A stretch of 38,703 nt of DNA, taken from Planctomycetia bacterium. Lineage in GTDB: Bacteria; Planctomycetota; Planctomycetia; Pirellulales; Thermoguttaceae. Shown piece after piece: positions 1 through 8,195 of the stretch (within the stretch, counting starts at the first letter, position 1; every line of letters starts with the position of its first letter). The DNA lies in NCBI GenBank assembly GCA_030527705.1, contig JAUNAI010000004.1:1-38703 (forward strand), written 5' to 3'. A program made the position numbers and the translations under genes. The notes beneath the pieces are model-generated. The model had not been told where the DNA came from, did not search any database, and saw only the letters and a list, made by a program, of their open reading frames with translations.

Positions 1-398
1 CCAGTTGGCATTCCAGCTGGCATACCAGTCGGCATTCCCATCGGAGCCTGAACTGGTGGTTGCATCGGTTGCTGTGCCATTCCCATCGGATATGCGTTGG
101 GCATTCCTGCTGGCGGATACATCGTCGCACGCAGTTGGGTGTCATAGGCAGTCCGTTTCGTAGCATCCAGCAGAACCACACGCGCCGCAGAAAGTTCGTT
201 GAGCAACTTCTGGGATTCTTTGGAGTGTTTCCCGCTTTGGAACGTTCGAATGTGCGCCATCTGGCGATCTGCCGCGTTGGAAATCACATCCTGATTACTT
301 TCAAATAACGGAATTCCGAGTAATCGATAATGGTTCGGCGGCTGTTCTGCCGGCGAAATTCCTAGCCAGGTATGGTACGGATCAAATGCGTTTGACAT
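1..398 (-). CDS. Planctomycete J-domain-like protein, N-terminal part (runs off the window)
   Basis: Reading leftwards from the ATG at 398, 132 codons are open to the window edge. The product starts MSNAFDPYHTWLGISPAEQP and continues with NHYRLLGIPLFESN. This is the N-terminal module seen on many planctomycete multidomain proteins; it resembles a DnaJ J-domain in layout but lacks a clear HPD. Next comes a helical stretch (SKESQKLLNELSAARVVLLD, then TAYDTQL), which also resembles J-domain helices. From about residue 104 the chain becomes a low-complexity Met/Pro/Gly linker with GMP repeats (GMPTGMPAGMPTG). In this family the module is usually followed by an FHA, kinase or membrane segment, but that part lies outside the window, so the function cannot be assigned. 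It is divergent from the Fn3 gene at 814. Confidence is high for the family signature and low for the role. Confidence 0.8.
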   Translation of the reverse strand, partial: MSNAFDPYHTWLGISPAEQPPNHYRLLGIPLFESNQDVISNAADRQMAHIRTFQSGKHSKESQKLLNELSAARVVLLDATKRTAYDTQLRATMYPPAGMPNAYPMGMAQQPMQPPVQAPMGMPTGMPAGMPT

Positions 399-813
399 AT
401 AACGTTCTCGTGCGTTCTAGGAAAAGAATTAAGGTATATCCATGACAGAAAGACCCGACGTGGCAATATCTTTACGTGGGTCTTCCGTGTCTGGTTCAAA
501 AACTGGCGGATTGGACGAATTTTAGGACGACCTCAATCCAAGATATATTTTACCTTTTCTTTAGTAATCTGTAAAGGGGTGGGGGACTGTTTAATAAAAA
601 TTTTTTGCGTTATATGGATAGATTGTAGGGTTTAGTGGGTTTATGTCGCATTTTAAACATTTTATGATAATGGTTGCTGTTTTTTTATAAATTTCAAATT
701 TTTTTTAAATTCCCCCCTTGACAATTGAGGTGGGGGAGATAAAATGGATAATGTTGGCTGGTGTGGTCAACGATATAGAGCAATGATTTTGATAACTTGG
801 TGAAAGGTACCAT
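399..813. other. Divergent intergenic region with one stem-loop
   Basis: This 415-bp gap lies between the J-domain-like gene (-) and the Fn3 gene (+). It holds an imperfect stem-loop at 451-483: AGACCC(g)ACGT pairs with ACGTGGGTCT, giving 10 bp with one bulged base and no T-run. It could be an operator or leader structure. The sequence then becomes strongly A/T-rich (about 580-710) and ends at the promoter listed at 718-745. No credible ORF was seen. Confidence 0.5.
718..745 (+). promoter_or_regulatory. Sigma-70-type promoter of the Fn3-repeat gene
   Basis: A perfect -35 TTGACA (718-723), a 16-bp spacer and -10 TAAAAT (740-745) lie about 70 bp upstream of the ATG at 814. The -35 is immediately preceded by CCCCCC, a feature shared with several other promoters in this window. 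The same TTGACAATTG start of -35 plus spacer recurs at 28291. Confidence 0.75.
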
Positions 814-3800
814 ATGAAATCGACAAACGAAATGCGTAAACAGAACATGAAACATCAGTCCCTGCGTCTGGAATCCTTGGAAACCCGTCAGCTCCTGACT
901 GCGAATATCGGTATGGATATTACCGATTGTGCTGAGCACTTTGCCGAATACGTGCAGGACTGGGCTGAAAATCTCGGCGACGGTGCCGAAACTTGGGCTG
1001 ACAACATCGCTGACAATGCAGAAAACTTCGGTGACAACATCGCTGACAAGGCTGAAAACTGGACTGACAACATCGCTAACAAAGCTGAAAATTGGGCCGG
1101 CAATTTAGTCGAAAGTTTTAAAAATTACATCCAGAATAACGGCGTTACTGATGCTACGAAACCGGGCATTGATGACGAAATGATGGTGGGCCAGAAGGTT
1201 GATGCGAAAGCCGACGGCTCGAGAATCAGCGTCTCTGTGAACGATCTGGATTCCGGCGATTATTATGACTGGTGCACCACTTTCTACGGCAAATACAATG
1301 CAGAAACTGGAACTTGGGAAGATTTTAATAGCACCTCTTCCAATATTCTGCATTTCATGAATGTTCGCGACGGCTCGTATACCACGAGTTTCAAAGCGGA
1401 AGCTGGTGAAGTGTATATGGTTTTCTCGATGATTACCGATAGTCATATGAGTAGCAAAGACGCGGATGCGATTTGTGCTGAATTCGAAAAAGATATTAAC
1501 GCTGCAGCGGAAAAATATCTCGACAAAATTTATGGCCATTCCGCTGATATTGTCGCGGTTCATGACCTTGAACTAAACGAAGTTCCGAATTCCGCAACGG
1601 AAAGTTCTGTTAGCTTCTCCTTGGATGGTATTTCCGGCGCTCCTTTATCTGCTGTCACCGTTGAAGCAAAATTCAATGATGCGAAACAGAGCACGATTTA
1701 CACTGTCGAAGAATTATTCAAAGATGTTTACACCGAAACGACCGTTGAAGATGCTGCCAATCTTCCGAGTGGAACCAAACAGTATGTGTCGCTTGACGGT
1801 GAAAACTTTGTCTGGATGGAAACTGCTGAAGAAAGAGATGCTTTCCTCGCCGAAAACGCAAATGCCAAATTGTACTATATCTCTGGTCAGGAGTCGCTTG
1901 GTCTCTGGCTCGTCAACGAAGCTGGTGAAGCGTGCTACGAAATTGCGGTCGATGGTTTCGTTGTGACAGTCAAGGGGTTGCAGGCCAAAAAAGATCAGGA
2001 TGTTCGGATTACCATCAGTGCTGCTGAAGACACTGCTGCCACCACCTCCAATTGGTGCAGAATGGAAACGACGGGTGTTCAGAAAGCTACTGCAACCGAA
2101 GTTAAAGCCGAACTGGTTGATGGTGCGCAGTCTGACAGCGTCCTTGTGACGTGGGTGGGTGAAGAAGGTGATACCTACACCATTAAATACACCGATGCGA
2201 ACGGTAAAGAAAAAACCGCAACCTGTAAAGCGACCACGAAAAAAGTGGTTAAATACACCCACGCTGACAAAGAACTTGCGGACAATTACGTTGCGTTCGA
2301 CGCCGATGGCAATATCGTGAACACTGCTGAGCAGGTTGCTGTTACCTACAAACTCATGTCTGAAGTTAAAGCTGAATTGGCGGAGAAAAACGAGGTTCTT
2401 CCGGAAGGTACGTATCAGTACATCAAAACGACCACCTACGAAGGTTCCTTCGTTGTTGACAATCTGAAAGCGGACACGAAATATACGTTCTCCGTGATTA
2501 ACAACGGTGATCGCGATTTCGATGACAGCGTTGCTGTGAAATCTAATGAAGTGACGACGTGGGCTGAACTCCGTACGCCGATCGCCATTAAAGGCACGAC
2601 CACGGATACTTCCGCGACGCTGAAAGTTCTGAACTGGGAAAAACTCGATCTGGAAAAACTCGAAGGCGCGAAAGTTCTCGTCTCTTACGTTGTTGACGGT
2701 ACGACCGAACTCGCTGGCGCTGTGACGTTCGTTTATGTGAATGGCGAGTGGACCTCCACGAACAAGGGTGTGAATGCGAAACTGAACGTTCTGCGCAATG
2801 GTAATGCGGAAATCGTTATCGGTGGTCTGACCGCTGATACGAAATATGATTTCAGCATTGCGACGGTTGCCGATAAAGCGATCAGTGGTAAAGTTGAAGA
2901 AGTCAACAACGTGAAAACCCGTAAAGACGCCAATGATAAACCGACTTGGCTGGAAAATCTGGGCAACTTCCTGACCAAGGGTGAAGAGTCCAATTCCATT
3001 ACGGTCAACTGGGAAGGTCTGGCTGGTAAGAACTACACCATCTCTTACACCGATATTGAAGGTATCACCCGTATCGCTACTGCGTTCGCCAAGACGGATG
3101 CTGAAAACATTGGCAAGTATGTCATCAATAATCTGAAACCGAACATGGAATACATTATTTCCATCTTCACGAATGAAGATAAAGATGGCAGTATCAGCGA
3201 CAAGATCACCGACATCCTGACCACAAAAAGCGAACTGAAGACCCCGATGGCGATGAAAGATGCTACAACGGCGGATTCGGCTACGCTGAAGGTTTACAAC
3301 TGGGACAAGATGGATCTTGAAGCGAAAGACGCGAAACTGCTCGTCTCTTGGGCGGTTGACGGAGCGAACGAACTCACCGGTGCTGCGACCTTCGAATATA
3401 ATGAAGAGAGCAAAACTTGGACGACTAAAGATAAGAGCGCGAACATTGCGACTCTGAAAGTCGTTAACGGTAAAGCGTACATCACGGTGAATGGTCTTAT
3501 GGCCAACACGAAGTATGACTTCACCATTCAGGCTGTTGACGGTGACGCCACCAGTAAAGTGGAAAAAGTCAACAACGTGAAGACGGAAAAGACTTCCAAC
3601 GCGAAACCGACCGATGTGGAAGTGGAGCTGAGTCTGGAAGAACCGTCCTCTACGGCGATTGTGACGTGGAACGGTGAAGTTGGTCAGAAATACACCATCA
3701 CCTATACCGACGCTCAGGGTAACACCCGTACCGCGACGAAATATGCGAAAACCGACGCGAATGGCGTTGGTCGTTATGAACTGGACGACCTGAAAGATGG

Positions 3801-4257
3801 AGCGACTTACACCATTCAGATTCAGGCTTCCAAAGACAGTGACGGTAGCGCGAGCGATTTCGTTGAAGCTGGTGAAGTCACCACGTTGGCCGCTCTGAAG
3901 AAGGCGATCGTCTGCCGTACAACCTCCACGAAAGATAGCGCGTCCTTCATCATCGCGAACTGGGGCAACATGGATCTCCAGGACAAGAACGCTGAACTGA
4001 TCGTGAAATACGGCGAAAATTTCGTCACGTTCACCTACGACGCGAAAGCTGGTTGGACCTCCGACGTTGAAGGTTGCACGCTGAACGCGAAGAAGAGCAT
4101 CGCGACTGTCGTTATCGGTGGTCTCGAAGCGAACACGAAATACACGGTTGAATTCGCTTCCATCGTTCGTGACAATGGTGCTGTGATCGCCGCCAGCGAT
4201 ATTCAGGAAGTCAGCACTCGTACCTCCGGATCTTATTCTTGGAAGTGGTGGAACTAG
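814..4257 (+). CDS. Large extracellular fibronectin type III repeat protein
   Basis: The 1147-residue product is probably exported. Residues 14-31 carry the planctomycete extracellular N-terminal signature (LRLESLETRQLLTAN). Residues 50-104 are five consecutive 11-residue repeats of the type WADNIADNAEN, predicted to form an amphipathic helix. After a unique region (about 110-430) the rest is built from Fn3-like beta-sandwich domains. Two kinds of domain alternate: one with VTWNGEVGQKYTITYTDAQG-type strands, and one beginning near residues 585, 807 and 1027 with TSATLKVLNWEKLDLE-type sequence. The pair repeats about every 220 residues. There is no dockerin, PEP-CTERM or membrane anchor; the protein ends SYSWKWWN. 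The ATG at 814 follows GAAAGG; an in-frame ATG at 832 is an alternative start. The gene is flanked by its own promoter and terminator, so it is probably monocistronic. A surface or matrix role is inference. Confidence 0.85.
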   Translation: MKSTNEMRKQNMKHQSLRLESLETRQLLTANIGMDITDCAEHFAEYVQDWAENLGDGAETWADNIADNAENFGDNIADKAENWTDNIANKAENWAGNLVESFKNYIQNNGVTDATKPGIDDEMMVGQKVDAKADGSRISVSVNDLDSGDYYDWCTTFYGKYNAETGTWEDFNSTSSNILHFMNVRDGSYTTSFKAEAGEVYMVFSMITDSHMSSKDADAICAEFEKDINAAAEKYLDKIYGHSADIVAVHDLELNEVPNSATESSVSFSLDGISGAPLSAVTVEAKFNDAKQSTIYTVEELFKDVYTETTVEDAANLPSGTKQYVSLDGENFVWMETAEERDAFLAENANAKLYYISGQESLGLWLVNEAGEACYEIAVDGFVVTVKGLQAKKDQDVRITISAAEDTAATTSNWCRMETTGVQKATATEVKAELVDGAQSDSVLVTWVGEEGDTYTIKYTDANGKEKTATCKATTKKVVKYTHADKELADNYVAFDADGNIVNTAEQVAVTYKLMSEVKAELAEKNEVLPEGTYQYIKTTTYEGSFVVDNLKADTKYTFSVINNGDRDFDDSVAVKSNEVTTWAELRTPIAIKGTTTDTSATLKVLNWEKLDLEKLEGAKVLVSYVVDGTTELAGAVTFVYVNGEWTSTNKGVNAKLNVLRNGNAEIVIGGLTADTKYDFSIATVADKAISGKVEEVNNVKTRKDANDKPTWLENLGNFLTKGEESNSITVNWEGLAGKNYTISYTDIEGITRIATAFAKTDAENIGKYVINNLKPNMEYIISIFTNEDKDGSISDKITDILTTKSELKTPMAMKDATTADSATLKVYNWDKMDLEAKDAKLLVSWAVDGANELTGAATFEYNEESKTWTTKDKSANIATLKVVNGKAYITVNGLMANTKYDFTIQAVDGDATSKVEKVNNVKTEKTSNAKPTDVEVELSLEEPSSTAIVTWNGEVGQKYTITYTDAQGNTRTATKYAKTDANGVGRYELDDLKDGATYTIQIQASKDSDGSASDFVEAGEVTTLAALKKAIVCRTTSTKDSASFIIANWGNMDLQDKNAELIVKYGENFVTFTYDAKAGWTSDVEGCTLNAKKSIATVVIGGLEANTKYTVEFASIVRDNGAVIAASDIQEVSTRTSGSYSWKWWN
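961..1125 (+). repeat. Five tandem 33-bp units encoding an 11-residue repeat
   Basis: In-frame units encode WAENLGDGAET, WADNIADNAEN, FGDNIADKAEN, WTDNIANKAEN and WAGNLVESFKN. The regular spacing of aromatic, Ile/Leu and Asn positions is typical of a hendecad amphipathic helix. The middle units are the most alike at DNA level, which suggests recent internal duplication. Confidence 0.85.
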
Positions 4258-4309
4258 TTCTGAAAATCCCGTTCTCGCGTAAGTGAAAACGGAATTCCGG
4301 AAATGAGAG

Positions 4310-4353
4310 AAAATCCTCGTTGGAGACTTTTTCTGACGAGGATTTTCCTTTTT
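4310..4353 (+). terminator. Rho-independent terminator of the Fn3-repeat gene
   Basis: A perfect 11-bp stem (AAAATCCTCGT at 4310-4320 with ACGAGGATTTT at 4336-4346) is followed by CCTTTTT, about 50 bp after the stop codon at 4257. Confidence 0.8.
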
Positions 4354-4451
4354 GGGGAAGAAGTCGAACTTTTTTCGTAAGAATTTCGCGAATGAATGGA
4401 TTTTTTCGGGAAAACTTTCCAAAGAATTAGGGAAGAACCGGGGGTGCCCCC

Positions 4452-4480
4452 TTGATTTTTTTGGGTTTTTCAGGTATCCT
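4452..4480 (+). promoter_or_regulatory. Promoter of the phosphofructokinase gene
   Basis: -35 TTGATT (4452-4457), a 17-bp spacer and -10 TATCCT (4475-4480). A CCCCC run directly precedes the -35, as at 718. The predicted leader to the ATG at 4528 is about 40 nt and carries the GGGAG ribosome binding site. Confidence 0.6.
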
Positions 4481-4527
4481 GAAGTATATTTTAATGAGTT
4501 GTTAGTCTAATTTGGGAGAAACATTTC

Positions 4528-5721
4528 ATGCTTAAAGGAAATGCTATTATTGGTCAGAGTGGCGGTCCGACGTCGGTCATTAACTCCAGCTTGTGCGGCG
4601 TCATTCAGGCGTGCGCGAAGTTCCCGGAAGCTATCGAGAAAATCTACGGTATGCGCTACGGTATTGAAGGTTTCATGAAGGAAATGCTTATCGATTTAGG
4701 TGCCGAGCGTGCTGAGATCGTTGAAGGTCTGAAATCCACGCCGTCCAGTGCGTTGGGAAGTTGCCGACACAAGATGCGCGATGAAGATTTCCCCGTCGTG
4801 CTGGAATTGCTGAAGAAGTATAACATTCGTTACTATTTCCTCATCGGTGGAAACGACACGATGGATACGATTCACCGTATTGAAGCGTATTGCCGTGAAC
4901 AGGGTTACGACCTGATTGGCGTCGGTATTCCGAAGACGGTCGATAATGACCTTTTCGCAACCGACCACACCCCTGGTTTCGGTTCCGCGGCGCGTTATGT
5001 TGCCATGTCCGTCATGCAGGCGGGTATGCTCGCCCGTGACATGAATCATGTGGACCAGTTTGTCATTTTCCAGACCGTCGGACGTAGCGCCGGTTGGCTT
5101 CCCGCCGCGGCTGCGTGTGCGAAACGTGCAGAAGACGACGCTCCGCATATCATTCTTCTTCCGGAACGTCCGTTCGATACCGACAAGTTCCTTGCCGAAG
5201 CGAAATCGGTTTACGACCGTTATGGTTGGGTGAGCATCGTATGTGGTGAAGGCGTCTGTTTCGCGGACGGTACCCCGATTAGTGCGACGAGCGTGAATGA
5301 CCGTTTCGGTAATAAAGAATTTGGCGCGATGGGCGGTACGAGCGCGGCGTTGGTTCTGCACCAGCTTCTCTCCAAGACATTCGGCTGGCGTGGTGAGTTC
5401 CAGGTCACGGAATCCCTCCAGATGAGCGGTGCGGACCGTGCGGTAGCTGGCGACATCGAAGAAGCCTACGCTTGCGGCGCACGCGCTGTGGAACTGGCGG
5501 TTCAGGGCACGAGTGGCGTGATGGTGACGATTCAGCGCGATTCGAATTCTCCGTATACGTGGTCGCTGGGGACGGCTCCTCTGCGTGAAGTGGCACTTGG
5601 CGAGAAACCGATGCCGGATGAGTATATCTGTGAAGATCGCAGTTTTGTGACTGATGCGTGCCTCGAGTACCTTCGTCCGCTGGTTGGCGAGTTGCCGAAA
5701 TACGTGCGTTTCGAGGGGTAA
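4528..5721 (+). CDS. pfp: Pyrophosphate-type 6-phosphofructokinase
   Basis: This 397-residue glycolytic enzyme phosphorylates fructose 6-phosphate to the 1,6-bisphosphate. The N-terminus GNAIIGQSGGPTSVINSS is the phosphate-binding glycine loop. LIGGNDTMDT carries the GGND signature: Asp at the position where ATP-dependent enzymes have Gly indicates PPi as phosphoryl donor. IPKTVDND is the catalytic substrate-binding motif with its Asp pair. GFGSAARY and FQTVGRSAGWL fit sugar-phosphate contacts. The length fits the roughly 400-residue PPi-PFK group. The start follows GGGAG with suitable spacing. The gene has its own promoter and is followed by a copy of the multi-hairpin element and then riboflavin synthase. 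PPi use is inferred from family knowledge of the GGND motif. The reaction is then reversible, so the enzyme could also work in gluconeogenesis. Confidence 0.92.
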   Translation: MLKGNAIIGQSGGPTSVINSSLCGVIQACAKFPEAIEKIYGMRYGIEGFMKEMLIDLGAERAEIVEGLKSTPSSALGSCRHKMRDEDFPVVLELLKKYNIRYYFLIGGNDTMDTIHRIEAYCREQGYDLIGVGIPKTVDNDLFATDHTPGFGSAARYVAMSVMQAGMLARDMNHVDQFVIFQTVGRSAGWLPAAAACAKRAEDDAPHIILLPERPFDTDKFLAEAKSVYDRYGWVSIVCGEGVCFADGTPISATSVNDRFGNKEFGAMGGTSAALVLHQLLSKTFGWRGEFQVTESLQMSGADRAVAGDIEEAYACGARAVELAVQGTSGVMVTIQRDSNSPYTWSLGTAPLREVALGEKPMPDEYICEDRSFVTDACLEYLRPLVGELPKYVRFEG

Positions 5722-5737
5722 AAAACAGAATAAATCC

Positions 5738-5860
5738 CTGCGACGCAGTCGCAACTAAGAGTTTTTTGAAAAGGGAGTTTGAGGGGAAAGCAATTTTGTA
5801 AAAATGTTTTCCCCTCAAGAACGTCACATTACGACGGATTGAATGTTTCTCCCAGAACAC
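5738..5860 (-). repeat. Multi-hairpin intergenic element, copy C
   Basis: Read on the minus strand, this matches the copies at 24531 and 32535. In minus-strand order it has a GGGAGAAAC remnant of hairpin 1 (about 5844-5852), then CGTAATGTGACGTTC, then the long hairpin at about 5781-5816. That hairpin has a 12-bp stem, GAGGGGAAAGCA with TGTTTTCCCCTC read on the plus strand. CTTTTCAAAAAACTCTTAGTTGCG follows in shortened form, then the terminal hairpin GCGAC-TGC-GTCGC near 5740-5752. The outer part of the long stem differs from the other copies on both arms, so pairing is kept. It sits between pfp and riboflavin synthase and reaches into the latter's leader. Confidence 0.75.
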
Positions 5861-5884
5861 ACACGATTAAAGGAGAAAAGAAGC

Positions 5885-6514
5885 ATGTTTTCAGGTATTG
5901 TCGAGAAAATGGGAACGATTGCGAAAATCGAGATGGAAGCTAACGGTCCCGGTTGTCGGCTGGTCATTCGTGAAGCGAAAATCGCGTCGGAAACGAACGT
6001 TGCGGACAGTGTGGCGATTAATGGTTGCTGCCTGACCGTCGTGGAAAAGAACGGCGACGAGTTGGGATTTGACGTTGGTCCAGAATCGCTTGCGCGGACG
6101 AATCTCGGCGAGAAAAAAGTTGGCGATGCGGTTAACATGGAGCGTGCACTGGCGGTTGGCGACCGTCTCGGTGGGCATATCGTTTCCGGTCATGTTGACG
6201 GTACTGGCGTTCTTCTGGAACGGAAAGATGAGAAAGAGTGGTCTTTCTTCAAGTTTGGCATCTCTCATGAAATCGCGAAACAGATGGTCGAAAAAGGTTC
6301 CATAGCAATTGATGGCACGAGTCTGACGGTCTGTGAGGCGGAACCGGACTACTTTACCGTCGCACTGATTCCGTTCACGCTGGAAGTTACGACGCTTGGA
6401 AAAATGCAGCCCGGTGACCGTGTGAATCTGGAAACGGACATTCTCGCGAAGTATGTTCAGCGTCTCGTGGAAGCCCGTGCGTGGGACGACGGTCAGACAG
6501 ATTTAGGGAAATAA
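5885..6514 (+). CDS. ribE: Riboflavin synthase (alpha chain)
   Basis: The 209-residue enzyme converts two 6,7-dimethyl-8-ribityllumazine molecules to riboflavin. The N-terminus MFSGIVEKMG is the conserved start of the family, and AAAGGAG at 5869-5875 fixes the ATG at 5885 rather than an upstream in-frame ATG at 5843. Two tandem lumazine-binding (beta-barrel) domains are visible. The first has NGCCLTVV and DVGPESLARTNLG; the second has GHIVSGHVDGTG, IDGTSLTVCE and FTLEVTTLG. The C-terminal helix, LETDILAKYVQRL, mediates trimerisation in the family. No FMN riboswitch is recognisable in the short leader, and no other riboflavin genes are adjacent. The symbol ribE follows the Gram-negative convention (E. 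coli ribC). Confidence 0.95.
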   Translation: MFSGIVEKMGTIAKIEMEANGPGCRLVIREAKIASETNVADSVAINGCCLTVVEKNGDELGFDVGPESLARTNLGEKKVGDAVNMERALAVGDRLGGHIVSGHVDGTGVLLERKDEKEWSFFKFGISHEIAKQMVEKGSIAIDGTSLTVCEAEPDYFTVALIPFTLEVTTLGKMQPGDRVNLETDILAKYVQRLVEARAWDDGQTDLGK

Positions 6515-6538
6515 GTAGCCTAAGCATAATCGTCAGAT

Positions 6539-6589
6539 AGCCTATAATGGAGGCGCTGAGTGCTCGTTTTAGTCGTTCCATTATAGGCT
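6539..6589. terminator. Strong stem-loop between convergent genes
   Basis: AGCCTATAATGGA (6539-6551) pairs perfectly with TCCATTATAGGCT (6577-6589). It lies between the ends of the riboflavin synthase gene (+) and the DUF1570 gene (-). It lacks a clear T-run on either side, so it is a probable bidirectional end-of-transcript structure rather than a textbook terminator. Confidence 0.5.
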
Positions 6590-6609
6590 CTATAAATGAG
6601 TCGCTAATT

Positions 6610-7983
6610 TTACTTTAATTTCTGAATCTTGATATAGCGGACGAATTCCTTTTCCAGTTTTTCGGTCGGGCCGAAAATGTTCTCGAATTCCGCGAGTCGC
6701 TCTTCATGCGAGTCCCAGATTAAAATTGGTTTTTCACCCATTTTCCGGCAAAATTCCGCGTACTGTTTCGGTCGGGTACGTATTAGAAACCACGTTAACG
6801 CCCATGATTCTGCATATGCGTCCTGAACCGTCGCGTTTCCCTGAAAGAGTGAGTCATTCGTTAGAATCTGTTCCAGCTGTCCCTCTGGTCGTGTGGGAAT
6901 CTGACGTTTAAAATGTGGTAACCAGAAAGGATTCGGACGGCCGATACCGGTCCAGCCACGCTCACTTTTCATGTTCGGCGACTCGAAAAAAAGCGCAATT
7001 CCTTCATTATACCAGAGCGGAACATCTCCGTAACGGTGCGCCAGTCCACGATTGTGCGCGAGTTGGTGCGTGGCTTCATGGATAATTGTCGCAATCTGTT
7101 TCGCTGCGTCGGGGCGCTCGACCATTTCGCGTGTAAAAGTCGTGAAATTCACCCTCCGTCCACCGTCTCCACTACGGTTTCCGCTATTTCCACTACGGTT
7201 TCCACTGGTTTCATGATTTCTACCATCATTCTGACCACTTAAATCATAACACGTGACGCGATTCGTCTGGAAACTGTAGTACGCGATGACGGAACGTCCG
7301 ACGTGTTCCCCCTGTGCGTCTGCGAATGCGTGGTATTCTCTACTATTCGGAAAAACGACACAGAATAGCGGGAATTCCGGCTCGGTGAGCGTCACGCCCT
7401 GTTTCGCCCAGAAGGTCTCGAAAGCGTCGTAAAGTCGCTCCAGAAGAAGACCGTTCCAACGTGCGTACTCACGGGAAGTCTTATAAAAGACGATAAAATG
7501 GTCTGTTTTCCACGCCTGAAAGCCACCGGGAAGGCGTTTAAGATATGTTTCCGCCAGTTCATCTTGTGTCATTGGCACGAATTCTAGCGCGTTACGCGTC
7601 GCACGCACGAGCATCTCCGCTTCCACGGGATGAATCTCACCTGTCCGGTCCTGAATGAGTAAACTTCGGTCCTGTGCGACGGTCAGAACGCGTCCTACTG
7701 TGGTGATTTCCTCTGCGTCCGGAGTTGGTTTCCAGATGACCGTATCTAACGCATATCCCGACGTAGGTGAAAGCCAAAACAGGGAAAATAGCGCAAGAAA
7801 TAAGAATAGAAGCAGAATCCGGGAGGGAGCCTGAAACGGATTTATACCCGATATAGTATAAAATTTCACTTTACCGTCGTTTCGCGTTGCTGAGACGATT
7901 GCCGAAAGGACCACCCTTCCCTGAAATTTCAAGTGGAACCAGTATATAAACCGCACAAAAAACAGGTGTAAACCGGATTTCAT
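6610..7983 (-). CDS. DUF1570 family protein, putative gluzincin-type metallopeptidase
   Basis: The 457-residue product starts at the ATG at 7983. The longer ORF reaching 8184 overlaps the small gene at 7992-8171, so its extra N-terminus is rejected. A strong hydrophobic segment (RILLLFLFLALFSLFWLSPTSGYA, about residues 57-79) acts as signal or anchor. It is preceded by an unusually long basic region, so a GTG start at 7869 is also possible. H302-E303-A-T-H306 is a HEXXH zinc motif. YNEGIALFFE supplies a glutamate (E327) 25 residues after the first His, the gluzincin spacing. The upstream ERPDAAKQIATIIHEATHQL segment is characteristic of the planctomycete DUF1570 family. A low-complexity SGNRSGN stretch, with a DNA repeat near 7160-7205, precedes the active site. 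It is probably secreted or periplasmic; the substrate is unknown. Confidence 0.8.
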   Translation of the reverse strand: MKSGLHLFFVRFIYWFHLKFQGRVVLSAIVSATRNDGKVKFYTISGINPFQAPSRILLLFLFLALFSLFWLSPTSGYALDTVIWKPTPDAEEITTVGRVLTVAQDRSLLIQDRTGEIHPVEAEMLVRATRNALEFVPMTQDELAETYLKRLPGGFQAWKTDHFIVFYKTSREYARWNGLLLERLYDAFETFWAKQGVTLTEPEFPLFCVVFPNSREYHAFADAQGEHVGRSVIAYYSFQTNRVTCYDLSGQNDGRNHETSGNRSGNSGNRSGDGGRRVNFTTFTREMVERPDAAKQIATIIHEATHQLAHNRGLAHRYGDVPLWYNEGIALFFESPNMKSERGWTGIGRPNPFWLPHFKRQIPTRPEGQLEQILTNDSLFQGNATVQDAYAESWALTWFLIRTRPKQYAEFCRKMGEKPILIWDSHEERLAEFENIFGPTEKLEKEFVRYIKIQKLK

Positions 7984-7991
7984 GGAATATT

Positions 7992-8171
7992 TTACTGTTC
8001 GCGGTAGGTTAAAAAGCTGAGAACCGCGAGAACTGCTCCGGCCGCGATGAAAACGGAATCGAGAACGATACTGTCGCGGTGGAACGGAATTCCAGTGCTC
8101 AGGTCCAGAATGAAAACAATCATAAGAATGACCGCAAGCGCGAGGCTGAAAAGACACAGAATCTTGGACAT
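7992..8171 (-). CDS. Small two-helix membrane protein (59 residues)
   Basis: The product begins MSKILCLFSLALAVILM and ends VLAVLSFLTYREQ. It has two hydrophobic segments (about residues 4-23 and 36-54) separated by a short polar loop (DLSTGIPFHRDS), so it is probably a hairpin inner-membrane protein. GGGGATTCCT lies upstream of the ATG. The stop is 8 bp before the ATG of the DUF1570 gene, so the two are probably co-transcribed. The general pattern resembles small conserved hypothetical membrane proteins of planctomycetes that end in a short basic/acidic tail; no function is known to me. It is too short for usual ORF cut-offs and is out of frame with the DUF1570 reading frame that overlaps it. 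Confidence 0.65.
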   Translation of the reverse strand: MSKILCLFSLALAVILMIVFILDLSTGIPFHRDSIVLDSVFIAAGAVLAVLSFLTYREQ

Positions 8172-8195
8172 AGGAATCCCCCATAAAAATGTAAT

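Noticed and set aside
1714-4422. A 902-residue open frame on the minus strand opposite the Fn3 gene.
   Set aside because: It mirrors the codon pattern of the plus-strand gene (GAA/AAA/GTT-rich) and encodes Phe/Arg/Val-rich sequence with no family features. The plus-strand product has clear repeats, an export signature, a promoter and a terminator.
4696-5754. A 352-residue open frame on the minus strand opposite phosphofructokinase.
   Set aside because: Shadow of a certain gene. The translation is Arg/Thr/His-rich without motifs and has no ribosome binding site.
7150-7215. A short CRISPR-like repeat (TTTCCACTACGGTTTCC units).
   Set aside because: It is a low-complexity coding repeat (SGNRSGN) inside the DUF1570 gene, with no spacer regularity or cas genes.
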